Assembly (NCBI GenBank): GCA_050018455.1
Contig: JBEKAA010000016.1
Location: 33,796 to 97,795, forward strand
Length of the DNA stretch: 64,000 nt
Source of the DNA: RBG-13-68-16 sp050018455
GTDB taxonomy: Bacteria; Acidobacteriota; Thermoanaerobaculia; Thermoanaerobaculales; Thermoanaerobaculaceae
Reading direction: 5' to 3'
The first letter of the stretch is position 1. The number at the start of each line of letters is the position of its first letter. Of the stretch, positions 53,202 to 62,622 are shown one piece after another. Both the position numbers and the translations under genes were made by a program. Below the pieces are notes generated by a model. That model made no database searches. It had not been told where the DNA came from and saw only the letters and a program-made list of their open reading frames with translations.

Positions 53202-55271
53202 CTATCGCGTCACGCGCACGGCGACCAGCGTGATGTCGTCGGCCTGTTCTCGCCCGCCCCGCCAACTGGTCACGGCCGCTCCGAGACGTTCGACGACCTC
53301 GCGCGCCGGGGCGCCGCCCGTGGCCCGCAGCGCTTCCGCGGCGCCTTCGAAGCCGAGGACGTTCCCCGCGGGATCCAGCAGCTCCGCGAAGCCGTCGGTC
53401 GCGAACAGCACGGTGTCGCCCGGGGCGAGCGGCGCCCGGTGCTCCCGGTACGCCGGTGAGAGCCCGCTGCCCAGCGGCAGCCCGCCGTCGCCCAGCTCCT
53501 CGACCGCTCCCGTCGCCGCGCGCCGGATCAGGGCCGGCGCCATCCCGGCCGAACAGACGGCGATCGCGCGCGGCGTGATCCGGGCGACCGTCAGGCACAT
53601 GTGGAGCGCCTTGACGTGCAGGCCGCGCAGCACGCGGTCGCACTCCGCGAGCATCGTCGGGAGCGCCGGCTCTCCGCCGACGGTCGCGAGGACCGCCTTG
53701 ACCGCCGTCACCATGATCCCGGCCGCGACGCCGTGTCCCGTCGCGTCGCCCACCGCCACCACGAGGCTCCCCTGGGGGCCGGCGCTGAAGTCGTAGTAGT
53801 CCCCGCCGACCTCGCTCGCGGTCGTCATCGCGGCGGCGATGTCGAGGCCCTCGATCCGGGGCAACGACGCCGGGAGCATCGAGAGCTGCAGCGCGCGCCC
53901 CTCCTCGAGCTCCCTGCTCTTGCGCGCGCCTTCCGCCTCCAGCAGGCGGGCGCGCAGCTCGTTCTCGTGCGCGTTGCGCTCCTTTTCGATGAGCTGGCCC
54001 GAGAGGAGCTCGACCTCGTTCAGGCGCCGCTCGAGGCTCACGCTGGTGCGGGCGAAGCCGCGCGCGAGCGAGAGCGAGGTCATGACCGCGCTGACCACCA
54101 CACCGACGATGTAGAAATTGTGGACGCCGCCGATGATGGGCATCACGCCGAACTCGATCAGCACCTGAAACACCAGCACGACCGCGAACACGATCATCCC
54201 GAGGTGAAAGAGCCCAGACCCTTCCCTCGCGGTCGTCCTGCCGCGAATCTGGAGCCGGGCGACCTCGCCGGCCGCCGCTCCGAAGTACACGCACCAAACG
54301 ATCGTGCTGACGGGGTGCGAGAAGAAGAAGAACACCGGCGCCAGGCCGGCCGCGACGACGGCGAACGCGACCCAGATCCGCGGGAAGGGCCCGTCGGCCT
54401 CCGCGTAGTAGGTGAGGAGCCCGAGGAAAATCACGATGACCGGGAACGGCGTCATGATCCAGTTGAGGACGACCCTCGCCAGCGAACTCAGGCCCTGAGC
54501 ACCCCCGAGGTTCTGGAACACCGCCACCGCAAAGACACCCATGAACAGCGAGTAGAACAGGTTCTCGCGCGCCCTGGGATAGAACCAGTACAGCGCCAGG
54601 TGCAGGAGGGCGACTGCGGCGAGCAAGGTCACGAGCCCGCCGCGCAGCGCCGCGTCCCGCAGCATCCCCCTGGTCTGTTTCAGAAACGCATCGTTCTCCG
54701 CAACCACGGAGAGGATGAAGCCGACCGGGAGGGCGCGCGCCGCGGCCGCCGGAGCCGAGAACGAGTAGCGCACCGCGAGGACGTGGTCCGGACGGGGAGA
54801 GAAGACCAGCCCGGCCGGACCGCGCCCTCCGGGCGGCCGCCCTCGAGCGGTGTTCCGCAGGGCGCCGGTCCCGCTGATCAGCAAGCCGTCGAGATAGACA
54901 TCGGACGAGCCCGCGGCGGCGACCCGCAGCTGGAGCGGCATCCCCCACAACGCCTGCTCGATCCGAAGGTGCCGCCGGAACCAGCCCACGCCGGGCCACC
55001 CGCCCTGCGGCAGCTTCCCCTCCCCCATGAGCGGTTCGACCGGCTCCCAGCCGGCGTCGTCGAACGCCGGGTCGGCCCACCTCGGATCGTCGCCCGGGTG
55101 GAACCGCCACGCGCGCGAGAGCACGACGCCTTCGGCGTCCGTGACGAGCGTTTCCGCATCCGGAGATGCCGGCGTCGGCTCCTGCGCCACCGCGGGGGCG
55201 GCCGCCGCGCCGACCAGCAGGAGTGAAGCGATTCCGAGGGTAAGTGCATCGCGCATGTCGTGCACGCTCAT
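53202..55271 (-). CDS. Membrane-anchored PP2C/SpoIIE-type phosphatase with sensory 7TM domain
   Basis: A 689-residue signalling protein. A signal peptide and periplasmic beta domain (about 30-190, with WRFHPGDDPRWADPAFDD resembling galactose-binding-like folds) come first. Seven predicted membrane helices (about 205-400) and a coiled-coil (EKERNAHENELRARLLEAEG) connect to a cytoplasmic PP2C-type SpoIIE domain. Metal residues are seen in GGDYYDFSAG, VAVGDATGHGVAAGIM, LFATDGFAEL and EQADDITLVAVRV. It probably reads an extracellular signal and dephosphorylates an anti-sigma-factor antagonist; no partner is adjacent. ATG 55271 was chosen; ATG 55256 is an alternative. Confidence 0.9.
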   Translation of the reverse strand: MSVHDMRDALTLGIASLLLVGAAAAPAVAQEPTPASPDAETLVTDAEGVVLSRAWRFHPGDDPRWADPAFDDAGWEPVEPLMGEGKLPQGGWPGVGWFRRHLRIEQALWGMPLQLRVAAAGSSDVYLDGLLISGTGALRNTARGRPPGGRGPAGLVFSPRPDHVLAVRYSFSAPAAAARALPVGFILSVVAENDAFLKQTRGMLRDAALRGGLVTLLAAVALLHLALYWFYPRARENLFYSLFMGVFAVAVFQNLGGAQGLSSLARVVLNWIMTPFPVIVIFLGLLTYYAEADGPFPRIWVAFAVVAAGLAPVFFFFSHPVSTIVWCVYFGAAAGEVARLQIRGRTTAREGSGLFHLGMIVFAVVLVFQVLIEFGVMPIIGGVHNFYIVGVVVSAVMTSLSLARGFARTSVSLERRLNEVELLSGQLIEKERNAHENELRARLLEAEGARKSRELEEGRALQLSMLPASLPRIEGLDIAAAMTTASEVGGDYYDFSAGPQGSLVVAVGDATGHGVAAGIMVTAVKAVLATVGGEPALPTMLAECDRVLRGLHVKALHMCLTVARITPRAIAVCSAGMAPALIRRAATGAVEELGDGGLPLGSGLSPAYREHRAPLAPGDTVLFATDGFAELLDPAGNVLGFEGAAEALRATGGAPAREVVERLGAAVTSWRGGREQADDITLVAVRVTR

Positions 55272-55374
55272 ACTACGCTCGCCCGGCGCGCCGTTTCATC
55301 GGGCCGCGGCCGAGCCGGCACGAGGTCAACGGTGATACCGTGGGCCGGCCGAAAGACTTTGGGAGGGACCGGCT

Positions 55375-56163
55375 TTGGGCGACCCGCAGCGACCCGCAAC
55401 GCCGGACCGGACAGCGACGCCGTTCGATGACGGCGGGCTCTACGACGTCGTGTTCGGCGAGTTCCGCTTCGACCTCGACTTCTACCTGGAGCTCGCGCGG
55501 CAGGCGCGCGGCCCGGCGCTCGAGATCGCATGCGGCACGGGTCGGGTCCTTCTCCGCTGCCTCCAGGCGGGCGTGGACATCGAGGGGCTCGACCTCTTTC
55601 CGGGCATGCTCGAAGCCTTGCAGCGGAAGGCCGCCACGATGGGCCTCACGCCGACCACCCACCGGGCCGACATGCGCGACTTCGCCCTGACGAGGCGCTT
55701 CGCCCTCGTCTTCTGCGCATTCAACGGCTTCGTCCACTGCCTGACGACCGATGACCAGCTGCGGGCGCTCCGCACATGGCGCGGGCACCTCGCCCCCGGC
55801 GGCGGCGTCGTGTTCAACGTCTTCTTCCCGGGCCGCGAGTACCTCGCCGGATCCGAGGGCACGCCCGTGCTCGAGGCGGAAGTTCGCCACCCCGTGACCG
55901 GGCTCCCCGTCCGCATCTACGACACCCGCACCATGCATCGCGTCGAGCAGGTCCAGCACTCCTCGATCGAGATCCAGGAGCTGGACGCCGAAGGTCGCGT
56001 TGCCGCAGCGCACCGCTCCGAGACGGACATGCGGTGGACGTTCAAGCCCGAGATGGAGCTGCTGCTCGCCGCGGCCGGCTTCGCCCGCTGGGAGATCTGC
56101 GGCGACTTCGACCGCCGACCGCTCACCCGCGACGACGAGCAGATGATCGTCTTCGCCCGGTGA
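55375..56163 (+). CDS. Class I SAM-dependent methyltransferase
   Basis: A 262-residue methyltransferase. Motif I is ALEIACGTGRVLL, with IEGLDLFPGML (acidic loop) and FALVFCAFNGFVHC following, then the usual strand order through LAPGGGVVFNVFFPG and a C-terminal ARWEICGDFDRRP. It starts at TTG 55375, seven bases after GGGAGGG; no ATG lies near. Substrate unknown. The next gene begins 22 bases after its stop, so the two methyltransferases are probably co-transcribed. Confidence 0.85.
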   Translation: MGDPQRPATPDRTATPFDDGGLYDVVFGEFRFDLDFYLELARQARGPALEIACGTGRVLLRCLQAGVDIEGLDLFPGMLEALQRKAATMGLTPTTHRADMRDFALTRRFALVFCAFNGFVHCLTTDDQLRALRTWRGHLAPGGGVVFNVFFPGREYLAGSEGTPVLEAEVRHPVTGLPVRIYDTRTMHRVEQVQHSSIEIQELDAEGRVAAAHRSETDMRWTFKPEMELLLAAAGFARWEICGDFDRRPLTRDDEQMIVFAR

Positions 56164-56185
56164 GCCTCTTTGGTACGCTGGCGTC

Positions 56186-57376
56186 GTGACATTCTCCGAA
56201 ACGGTTCGCGCCGCGGCGGTGCGCCGCCGCCTGGTTCTGCCCGACTCGCGCCATCCCGAACCGCTCGCCGCGCTCGACTACGCGGAGGAACTTTCGCTCA
56301 AGCGGGAGGCTCTTTCGACGTTCTGGGAGGAACAGGGCCTGCCGGCCCGGCTCGAGGCTGTCGTGGCCGCTCCGTCTCCGCGCGGCTACCGCACGACGAC
56401 CAAACGCAGGGCGGCGCTGGGCCCCAAGGGCCTCGTTCTCACCTTCCCGGGCGGCGCGCCGTCCTCCCGCGGCCTCTCGCCCTCGGCGCTCGACCTCCCG
56501 CAGCACATGACGGTCTACGCCTTCCTCATCGAGCGGCTGTCGCGACCCCCGGCGCGCGCCCTCGCTTCGGCGCTCAACTGGGCGATCGTCCGCGGCCCGG
56601 CCGGGGCGCTCGCCGTGATTCTGAACGTGCGCGTCTTCGACGCCAAGGTCGTACGGGCGGGCAAGCTCCTCGCCGAGGACATCGGGGCGGCCCCGCTCGG
56701 CGTGCGCTCCGCCTTCCTCTACCTCGACCCGACCGGCTCCGAGTACTACCTCGAGACGAAGCGGCCGGCAAAGACGCTGTCCTTCAAGAGACTGTTCGGC
56801 CCGGACTGGCTCCAGGTCGAAGCCGACGGAGTGCGGCTGAGATATCCCCCGACGGTCTTCTCGCAGGTCAACGAAGCGATGCTCGGCGTCATGACGGCGG
56901 CCGCGCGCACGCTGCTCGCGCCGCTCGAAGGGTGCGCCCTTCTCGACCTCTACTGCGGGTACGGGCTCTTCTCGTTCACGGCCGGCCGCGAGGCCGCGGA
57001 GGTGGTCGGCGTGGACTTCGACGGCCCCGCGATCGAGGCGGCGCGCGCCAACGCGGAGCACCTCCGCTGCGCCGAACGGGTGCGCTTCCTCCCCGGCCGG
57101 ATCGACGGCGAGTTCCTCGCCGCCCGCGTCCGGCCGTCGCGCACTCCCGAGGTCGCGCTGCTCGACCCACCGAGGCAGGGCACGGAGCCCCGCGTCGCGG
57201 AGGCGCTTGCCGCCCGCCGTCCCGAGCGCGTCGTCCACATCTGCTGCGGCGCCGAGGAGCTCCCGCGCGAGATCGCCGCGTGGTCGCGCGCCGGCTACCG
57301 GCTGCAGCGCGCTGTCCCTCTCGACCTGTTCGCCGGCACCGCGAACCTCGAGACGCTGCTCCTGCTGGCGCCCTAG
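56186..57376 (+). CDS. RlmC/TrmA-like RNA uracil-C5 methyltransferase
   Basis: A 396-residue RNA methyltransferase-like protein lacking an N-terminal TRAM domain and iron-sulfur cysteines. Visible are SAM motif I LLDLYCGYGLFSF, VVGVDFDGPAIEAA, motif IV LLDPPRQGTEP and the catalytic-cysteine strand VVHICCGAEELPREI, where the usual SCNP is replaced by CCGA. The nucleophile cysteine is retained. The final block DLFAGTANLETLLLL is typical of the family. GTG 56186 is the start. Its TAG stop lies within the dispersed repeat beginning at 57372, but the protein seems complete. Substrate may be 23S rRNA or tRNA. Confidence 0.82.
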   Translation: MTFSETVRAAAVRRRLVLPDSRHPEPLAALDYAEELSLKREALSTFWEEQGLPARLEAVVAAPSPRGYRTTTKRRAALGPKGLVLTFPGGAPSSRGLSPSALDLPQHMTVYAFLIERLSRPPARALASALNWAIVRGPAGALAVILNVRVFDAKVVRAGKLLAEDIGAAPLGVRSAFLYLDPTGSEYYLETKRPAKTLSFKRLFGPDWLQVEADGVRLRYPPTVFSQVNEAMLGVMTAAARTLLAPLEGCALLDLYCGYGLFSFTAGREAAEVVGVDFDGPAIEAARANAEHLRCAERVRFLPGRIDGEFLAARVRPSRTPEVALLDPPRQGTEPRVAEALAARRPERVVHICCGAEELPREIAAWSRAGYRLQRAVPLDLFAGTANLETLLLLAP

Positions 57377-57420
57377 CCTGGACTATTCATGAGGGTTCTG
57401 CTGCGAACGCGGATCTGGCC
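57372..57420 (+). repeat. 49-bp dispersed repeat, copy 3
   Basis: Differs by one base from copy 2 and by two from copy 1. It starts CCTAGCCTGGACTATTC, contains the methyltransferase TAG and carries ATGAGGGTTCTGCTGCGAAC. No matching opposite end is visible nearby. It sits upstream of the GIY-YIG gene, whose GTG start at 57447 is 27 bases beyond the repeat. Confidence 0.85.
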
Positions 57421-57446
57421 GGCCGGCGGTACGCTACAGTGCCTTC

Positions 57447-57692
57447 GTGCCGCACGTCTACATCCTGCGCTGCCGCGACGGGTCGCTCTACACGGGATGC
57501 GCGAGGGACCTCGCCGCCCGTCTGCGCCTGCACGAGGCGGGCCGCGCGGCGCGCTACACGCGGGGCCGCCGCCCAGTCGCCCTCGCGTGGTCGCGCGAGG
57601 TGGCCACGTGGAGCGAGGCGTTGCGCGAGGAACGCAGGATCAAGCGGCTCCGGCGCGCCGACAAGCAGGCGCTGATCAGCCGCCGCCGGTGA
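57447..57692 (+). CDS. Small GIY-YIG endonuclease-family protein (YhbQ/UPF0213 type)
   Basis: An 81-residue protein consisting of one GIY-YIG domain: VYILRCRDGSLYTGCARDL carries the GIY/YIG equivalents, followed by arginine LRLHEAGRAARYTRG and the conserved Glu of WSEALREERRIKRL. It is a DNA-processing nuclease family; exact role unknown. GTG 57447 start. Its last 17 bases overlap the convergent recQ gene. Confidence 0.9.
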   Translation: MPHVYILRCRDGSLYTGCARDLAARLRLHEAGRAARYTRGRRPVALAWSREVATWSEALREERRIKRLRRADKQALISRRR

Positions 57693-59490
57693 GGACGGCG
57701 AGAAACGCGGCGCCGTAACGGGCGAGCTTGACCCGGCCGACCCCGCTCACCCGCAGCAGCTCGTCCGCGGTCTGTGGGCGCACTGCCGCCATCGCGGCGA
57801 GCGTCGCGTCGGAGAACACGACGTACGCCGGGACGCCCTGCTCGTCGGCCAGCCGCCTGCGGAGCACTCGCAGGCGGCCAAACAGCGCGTCGTCGACCGC
57901 GCGCCCGTCGGCCGTCAGCCGCGCCTGCTTCGCCGGGTGGGCGCGGGCTCCGGCGCGGTGGACCGCCAGCTCGAGCCGTCGCTCGCCGCGCAGCAGCGCG
58001 CCCGCGGCGGCGGTGAGCTTGAGCACCGAGTACTCGGCGATGTCCTGGCGCAGGAAGCCGCCGTGGACCAACTGCCGGATCACCGAGAGCCAGGCGTCGG
58101 CCGAAAGGTCGGCGCCGATGCCGTACGTCGAAAGGCGGTCGTGACCGAGGTCGCGGATGCGGGCGGTGCCGGCGCCGCGCAACACGTCGACGATGTAGCG
58201 GGCTCCGAACCGCTGGCCGACGCGGTAGACGCACGACAGCGCCTTGCGCGCGTGCTCGGTCCCGTCGTAGCGCTCGGGCGGGTCGAGGCAGACGTCGCAG
58301 TTGCCGCAGTCGTGCCCCAACGTCTCGCCGAAGTACGCCAGCAGCGCCCGCCGCCGACACGTGAGTGATTCGGCGAAGGCGACCATCGCGGAGAGCTTGT
58401 GCCGCTCCACGCGCACCTGCGCGGGGTCGCTGCCGCCTTCGATCAGCCGGTGCGCGGTCACGACGTCCTGCATCCCGAACAGCAGCAACACCTCGGCGGC
58501 CATCCCGTCGCGCCCGGCGCGGCCGATTTCCTGGTAGTACCCCTCGATGTTCTTCGGCATGTCGTGGTGGACGACGAAGCGCACGTCGGGCTTGTCGATC
58601 CCCATCCCGAACGCGACCGTGGCGACCACGACCTCGATCTCGTCGCGCAGGAAGGCGTCCTGCACGCGCGTTCGCTCGGCCGCCGGCAAGCCCGCGTGGT
58701 AGGCGGCCGCCGCGATTCCGGCGGCCGTCAGGCGCGCGGCGACCTCTTCGGTGCGCTTGCGCGACAGGCAGTAGACGATCCCGGAGTCGCCGCGACGGAC
58801 GCGCAGGAACGCGAGCAACTGCTCGGCGGGCGCTCTCTTGGCGACCACGGTGAAGCGGATGTTCGGCCGGTCGAACCCGCCGGCGAACAGCGCGGCGCCG
58901 CGCAGACCGAGCTTCTCGATCACGTCGGCGCGCGTCGCCTCGTCGGCGGTGGCCGTGAGCGCGATGAGAGGCACGCCCGGGAACAGCTCGCGCAGTCGCC
59001 CGAGGGCGATGTACTCGGGGCGGAAATCGTGCCCCCACTGGCTGACGCAGTGCGCCTCGTCGACGGCGAACAGCGCCAGCGGCAGCGTGCGCACCCGGGC
59101 GAGGAACGAGTCGGTCATCAGCCGCTCGGGCGCGACATAGAGCAGGTCGAGCGCGCCGGCGTGCAGGCGCGCCAGCGTCCGCCGCGCTTCGCCCTCCTCC
59201 ATCGACGAGTTGTAGAAGGCGGCGGCGACGCCGTTGGCGAGTAGCGCGTCGACCTGATCCTTCATCAGCGAGATGAGCGGCGACACGACGACCGCGGTGC
59301 CCGGACGCACCAGCGCCGGCACCTGATAGCAAAGCGACTTGCCGCCGCCGGTCGGCATCAGTACGAAGGCGTCGCCGCCGCCGACCACGTGTTCGATGAC
59401 CTCGCGCTGGAGCGGGCGGAACGCCTCGTAGCCGAACATCTCGCGCAGGACGCCGCGAGGATCGGCGCCGGGTACCCGGTCGTGTCCCAC
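57676..59490 (-). CDS. recQ: RecQ ATP-dependent DNA helicase
   Basis: A 604-residue 3'-5' helicase for recombination and fork repair. Motifs: 0 FRPLQREVIEHV, I LMPTGGGKSLCYQ, II AVDEAHCVSQWGHDFR, III ALTATA, V VVVATVAFGMGIDKPDVR, VI YYQEIGRAGRDG. Zinc-binding cysteines appear in TCRRRALLAYFGE and GHDCGNCDVC, a winged-helix RQC domain follows, and the C-terminal HRDC domain (about 525-595, with LRVLRRRLADEQGVPAYVVF) is complete. Full length and intact. Confidence 0.95.
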   Translation of the reverse strand: MGHDRVPGADPRGVLREMFGYEAFRPLQREVIEHVVGGGDAFVLMPTGGGKSLCYQVPALVRPGTAVVVSPLISLMKDQVDALLANGVAAAFYNSSMEEGEARRTLARLHAGALDLLYVAPERLMTDSFLARVRTLPLALFAVDEAHCVSQWGHDFRPEYIALGRLRELFPGVPLIALTATADEATRADVIEKLGLRGAALFAGGFDRPNIRFTVVAKRAPAEQLLAFLRVRRGDSGIVYCLSRKRTEEVAARLTAAGIAAAAYHAGLPAAERTRVQDAFLRDEIEVVVATVAFGMGIDKPDVRFVVHHDMPKNIEGYYQEIGRAGRDGMAAEVLLLFGMQDVVTAHRLIEGGSDPAQVRVERHKLSAMVAFAESLTCRRRALLAYFGETLGHDCGNCDVCLDPPERYDGTEHARKALSCVYRVGQRFGARYIVDVLRGAGTARIRDLGHDRLSTYGIGADLSADAWLSVIRQLVHGGFLRQDIAEYSVLKLTAAAGALLRGERRLELAVHRAGARAHPAKQARLTADGRAVDDALFGRLRVLRRRLADEQGVPAYVVFSDATLAAMAAVRPQTADELLRVSGVGRVKLARYGAAFLAVLTGGG

Positions 59491-59601
59491 GCGCAGAAGC
59501 TAGCACGGAGAGACCTCCGCCCGCGCCGGGGGGACGCCGTGCCTGCGAGGCGGGAAACCCCTGCGGCTGCGTGAGGGCGGGCGTCAGCCCCCGCTTGGCG
59601 A

Positions 59602-59758
59602 GACTCCCCTTCTCGAAGGCGTCGGTGGCCTTGAGGAAGCCTTCCGAGAACCTCACGATCGGGCTGGAAAGCTCGGCGTTGATCGCCTGCAGGCGCTCCT
59701 TTTCCGCCGGGGCGAGGCTGGCGCCGCCGACGCCGCGCGGCGCAAAGTCGGCTATCAT
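59602..59758 (-). pseudogene. Fragment resembling an M3-family oligopeptidase
   Basis: A 52-codon in-frame piece (MIADFAPRGVGGASLAPAEK, then ERLQAINAELSSPIVRFSEG) resembles the segment of Dcp/oligopeptidase-A proteins that precedes the catalytic domain. The HExxH domain and everything else are absent, and the frame continues into noise. This is either a gene fossil or a coincidence of composition. It fills part of the 333-base gap between recQ and the sensor kinase; nothing else is recognised there except the inverted repeat at 59769. Confidence 0.4.
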
Positions 59759-59768
59759 GAGAATGGAA

Positions 59769-59799
59769 GCGGTTCGGTTCGGCGCATTTCGCGAACCGC
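59769..59799 (+). promoter_or_regulatory. Perfect inverted repeat upstream of sensor kinase
   Basis: GCGGTTCG (59769-59776) and CGAACCGC (59792-59799) with a 15-base spacer, 25 bases before the ATG at 59824. The size and position fit an operator. The sensor itself lacks a DNA-binding domain. Confidence 0.4.
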
Positions 59800-59823
59800 G
59801 ACCAAAGGGGGCTGCAACACCCC

Positions 59824-61737
59824 ATGGACGAATCGCGGCGCGACAGCGGCTCGAAGTTCGGGCCGGCCGTGCCGGCATCAGCCGTGACCTCCGAAGAACT
59901 GTAGGGCGCGCTGCAGTGGCAGGAGGCGATCTTCGATGGGTCCCGCGACGCCATCTTCATCAGCGACGTCGGCTCCCGCTTCATCGCGGTCAACCGGGCC
60001 GCCTGCGACCTCACCGGCTACTCGCGGGACGAGCTCCTGACGATGCGCATCCCCAACCTCCACGAGGACGTGGACCTCCACGCCTACCGCCTGTACCACG
60101 ACCGGATCATGGCCGGCGAGGAGGTCGTCAGCGAGGCGATGATCCTGAGGAAGGACGGCGGCAAGGTCCCCGCCGAGTTCAACAGCTGCCGGATCGTGAT
60201 CGCCGGAACGCCGTACATGCACACGGCGACCCGCGACATGACCGAACACCTCCGGGCCGAGGAGGTGCTGCGCGCAAGCGAGGCGAGATTCCGCCGGCTG
60301 TTCGCGGCGGTGCCTGACGCCATCCTGGTGTTCGACGCCGCGACGCGCCGGATCCTCGACGTCAACGAGAGCGCCGAACGGCTGTACGGCTACACGAGGG
60401 AGCAGCTCCTTCAGCTGACACACACGGATCTCACCGCCGAACCGGAGGCCTCCGAGCAATCGATCCGGGAGACTCTCGCCGGCGAGAGGTCGGTCATTCA
60501 GCTCCGCTGGCACAAGAAGAAGGACGGCACGGTCATCCCGGTCGAGATCTCGGCAAGCCACTTCGTCGCGGCCGGCCGCGAGGTCATGTGCGGCATCGTC
60601 CGCGACGTCAGCGAGCGAATGAGGACGGAGGAGCAGCTCCATCAGTCGCAGAAGATGGAGGCCGTCGGCAGACTCGCCGGCGGCGTGGCGCACGACTTCA
60701 ACAACCTCCTGCAGGTCATGCTCGCCCAGTTGCAGCTCATTCGAGCTCACGCCGGAGACGCTCAGCGGGTCGCCGCGATCTCGGCGGACCTGGAGCATCA
60801 CGCCGTCAGGGGAGCGGCGCTCACGCGGCAGTTGCTGCTGTTCTCGCGCAGGGAGACTGCAAAACCCGAGCGCTTCGAGCTCAACAACGAGGTCCGCGCG
60901 GCCGTCCAGCTCCTGCGCCCGCTCGTGGGCGGGAACATCTCGGTCTCAGCCGAGCTGTCCGGGGAAAGGCTCTGGGCCGAGATGGACCGCGGCCAGCTCG
61001 CGCAGGTCCTGATGAACCTGCTTATCAACGCCTGCGAGGCCATGCCGCAGGGCGGGAGGGTCACCATCCGGAGCGGCACCCAAGCCGGCGGCCCGGCGTG
61101 GTTCGAGGTCCAGGACACCGGGCGCGGCATCCCGGCCGATATCCTGCCGCGCATCTTCGAGCCCTTCTTCAGCACCAAGGAGTCCACCCGGGCGGCCGGG
61201 TTGGGGTTGTCGGTCGTGCACGGCATCGTCACCCGTCATGGCGGCCGGGTCGAGGTCTCGAGCGCGGTCGGCGTCGGATCCACTTTTCGGGTGGTGCTCA
61301 GGCGCATTGCACCGGGCGAGCAACTCCCGGTCGGCGATCAGATCGGGGCGACGGATGAGGTCCCGGAGGGTCACGGCGAGAGGGTCTTGGTCGTCGAGGA
61401 CGAACAGGGCACCCGAGAGAGCCTGCGCGAGATCCTGGGAAGCCTCGGGTACGAGGTGACTGCGGTAGAGAGCGGCGAGAGCGCGGAGGCGATGCCTGAC
61501 GAACCGGCCGTCGATCTGCTGCTCACGGATCTCATGCTGCCGGGGGTTTCGGGCGCGGACCTGGCGTCCCGGCTGGTCGAGCGCTGGCCCGGTCTGAAAG
61601 TGATCCTGATGTCCGGCTACACCCCCGACGATGCCCTGCGGTGGAGCATCAGCATCGGCGCCGCACGTTTCCTGCAGAAGCCGTTCGACATGGCGACGCT
61701 CGCCCGCGAGGTCTGCGCCGCGCTGGGTCGCAGCTAG
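59824..61737 (+). CDS. Hybrid histidine kinase with PAS domains and receiver; in-frame TAG near the start
   Basis: A signalling protein read as MDESRRDSGSKFGPAVPAS, then TAG at 59902-59904, then in the same frame QWQEAIFDGSRDAIFISD and a PAS fold. After two PAS domains come the H-box VAHDFNNLL (HisKA), N-box LLINACEAMP, G1 DTGRGIP, F FFSTK, G2 GLGLSVV, and a receiver with VVEDEQ, phospho-acceptor LLLTDLMLPG and FLQKPF. No output domain follows. The TAG would truncate translation after 26 residues unless suppressed; translation could restart at ATG 60043, losing most of the first PAS domain. Gln codon CAG to TAG would need one base change. Confidence 0.78.
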
Positions 61738-61863
61738 CCTGTCCGCGAGCGCGGGCTCACGCTACCTGCCGCCGCCCTTGCCGCTCCGCCGGTGCGCGTC
61801 CAAGCGGACGACGGTGAGGGGTGCGTTCTCGGGTGATACGATCGAGCGCGAGGAGCGCCGCCC

Positions 61864-62622
61864 ATGAAGACCATCAGGATGGAGGAGATGACGTGGCCGG
61901 ACATCAAGGCCGCGATCGAGTCGGGGTACGCGACGGGGGTCGTCGGCGTCGGTTCGACCGAGCAGCACGGTCCGCACCTTCCGACCATGACCGACGCGCG
62001 GATCGGCGACGACCTGGCGGAGCGCGTCGCCCGCAAGCTCGGCCGTGCGCTGCATGCGCGCACGATCGACGTCGGGATGTCCGAGCACCACCTCGCCTTC
62101 GCCGGCACGATCTCCTTCAAGGCCGAGACGCTGCGGGTGATTCTCCTCGACTACGTGGACAGCCTCGCGCGCCACGGCTTCACGCGGATCGTCTTCATCC
62201 CGAGCCACGGCGGGAACTTCACCACGGTCCGAAAGGCGATCGAGGAGGCATGCGACGCCCACCCGGGGATCGAGGTCACGGGCTACACCGACCTCCTGGG
62301 GCTGACCGCCTTCCTCAACCAGGCCTCGGCCGAGTATGGCGCCACCCCCGAAGAGTCCGGAGCGCACGCGGGCGAGAACGAGACCTCCATGATGATGACT
62401 CTCGAGCCGGATCTCGTCGCCACGCACCGCTTCGCGCCCGGCTACCTCGGCCCCGCCGGGGAGGCGGAGATGAAGCTGGTCTTCGAGAAAGGCATGCCGG
62501 CCCTCACCGCAAACGGGGTCCTCGGCGACCCGCGCAAGGCCTCCGCGGCCAAAGGCGAGGCCTACCTCGAGCGTCTCGCCGAATTCCTTGTCCGCGAGAT
62601 CGGAAAACGGCCCGCCGCTTGA
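61864..62622 (+). CDS. Creatininase-family amidohydrolase
   Basis: A 252-residue cytoplasmic metal-dependent amidase. Family motifs: GSTEQHGPHLPTMTDARIGD (Glu and His ligands), SHGGNFTTVRKA (His) and SGAHAGENETSMMM (Glu). These provide the dinuclear metal site of creatininase/MftE-like enzymes. The natural substrate is unknown; the family includes creatinine and mycofactocin peptidases, and no mycofactocin genes are nearby. ATG 61864 is preceded by a weak GAGGAGC. Confidence 0.9.
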   Translation: MKTIRMEEMTWPDIKAAIESGYATGVVGVGSTEQHGPHLPTMTDARIGDDLAERVARKLGRALHARTIDVGMSEHHLAFAGTISFKAETLRVILLDYVDSLARHGFTRIVFIPSHGGNFTTVRKAIEEACDAHPGIEVTGYTDLLGLTAFLNQASAEYGATPEESGAHAGENETSMMMTLEPDLVATHRFAPGYLGPAGEAEMKLVFEKGMPALTANGVLGDPRKASAAKGEAYLERLAEFLVREIGKRPAA

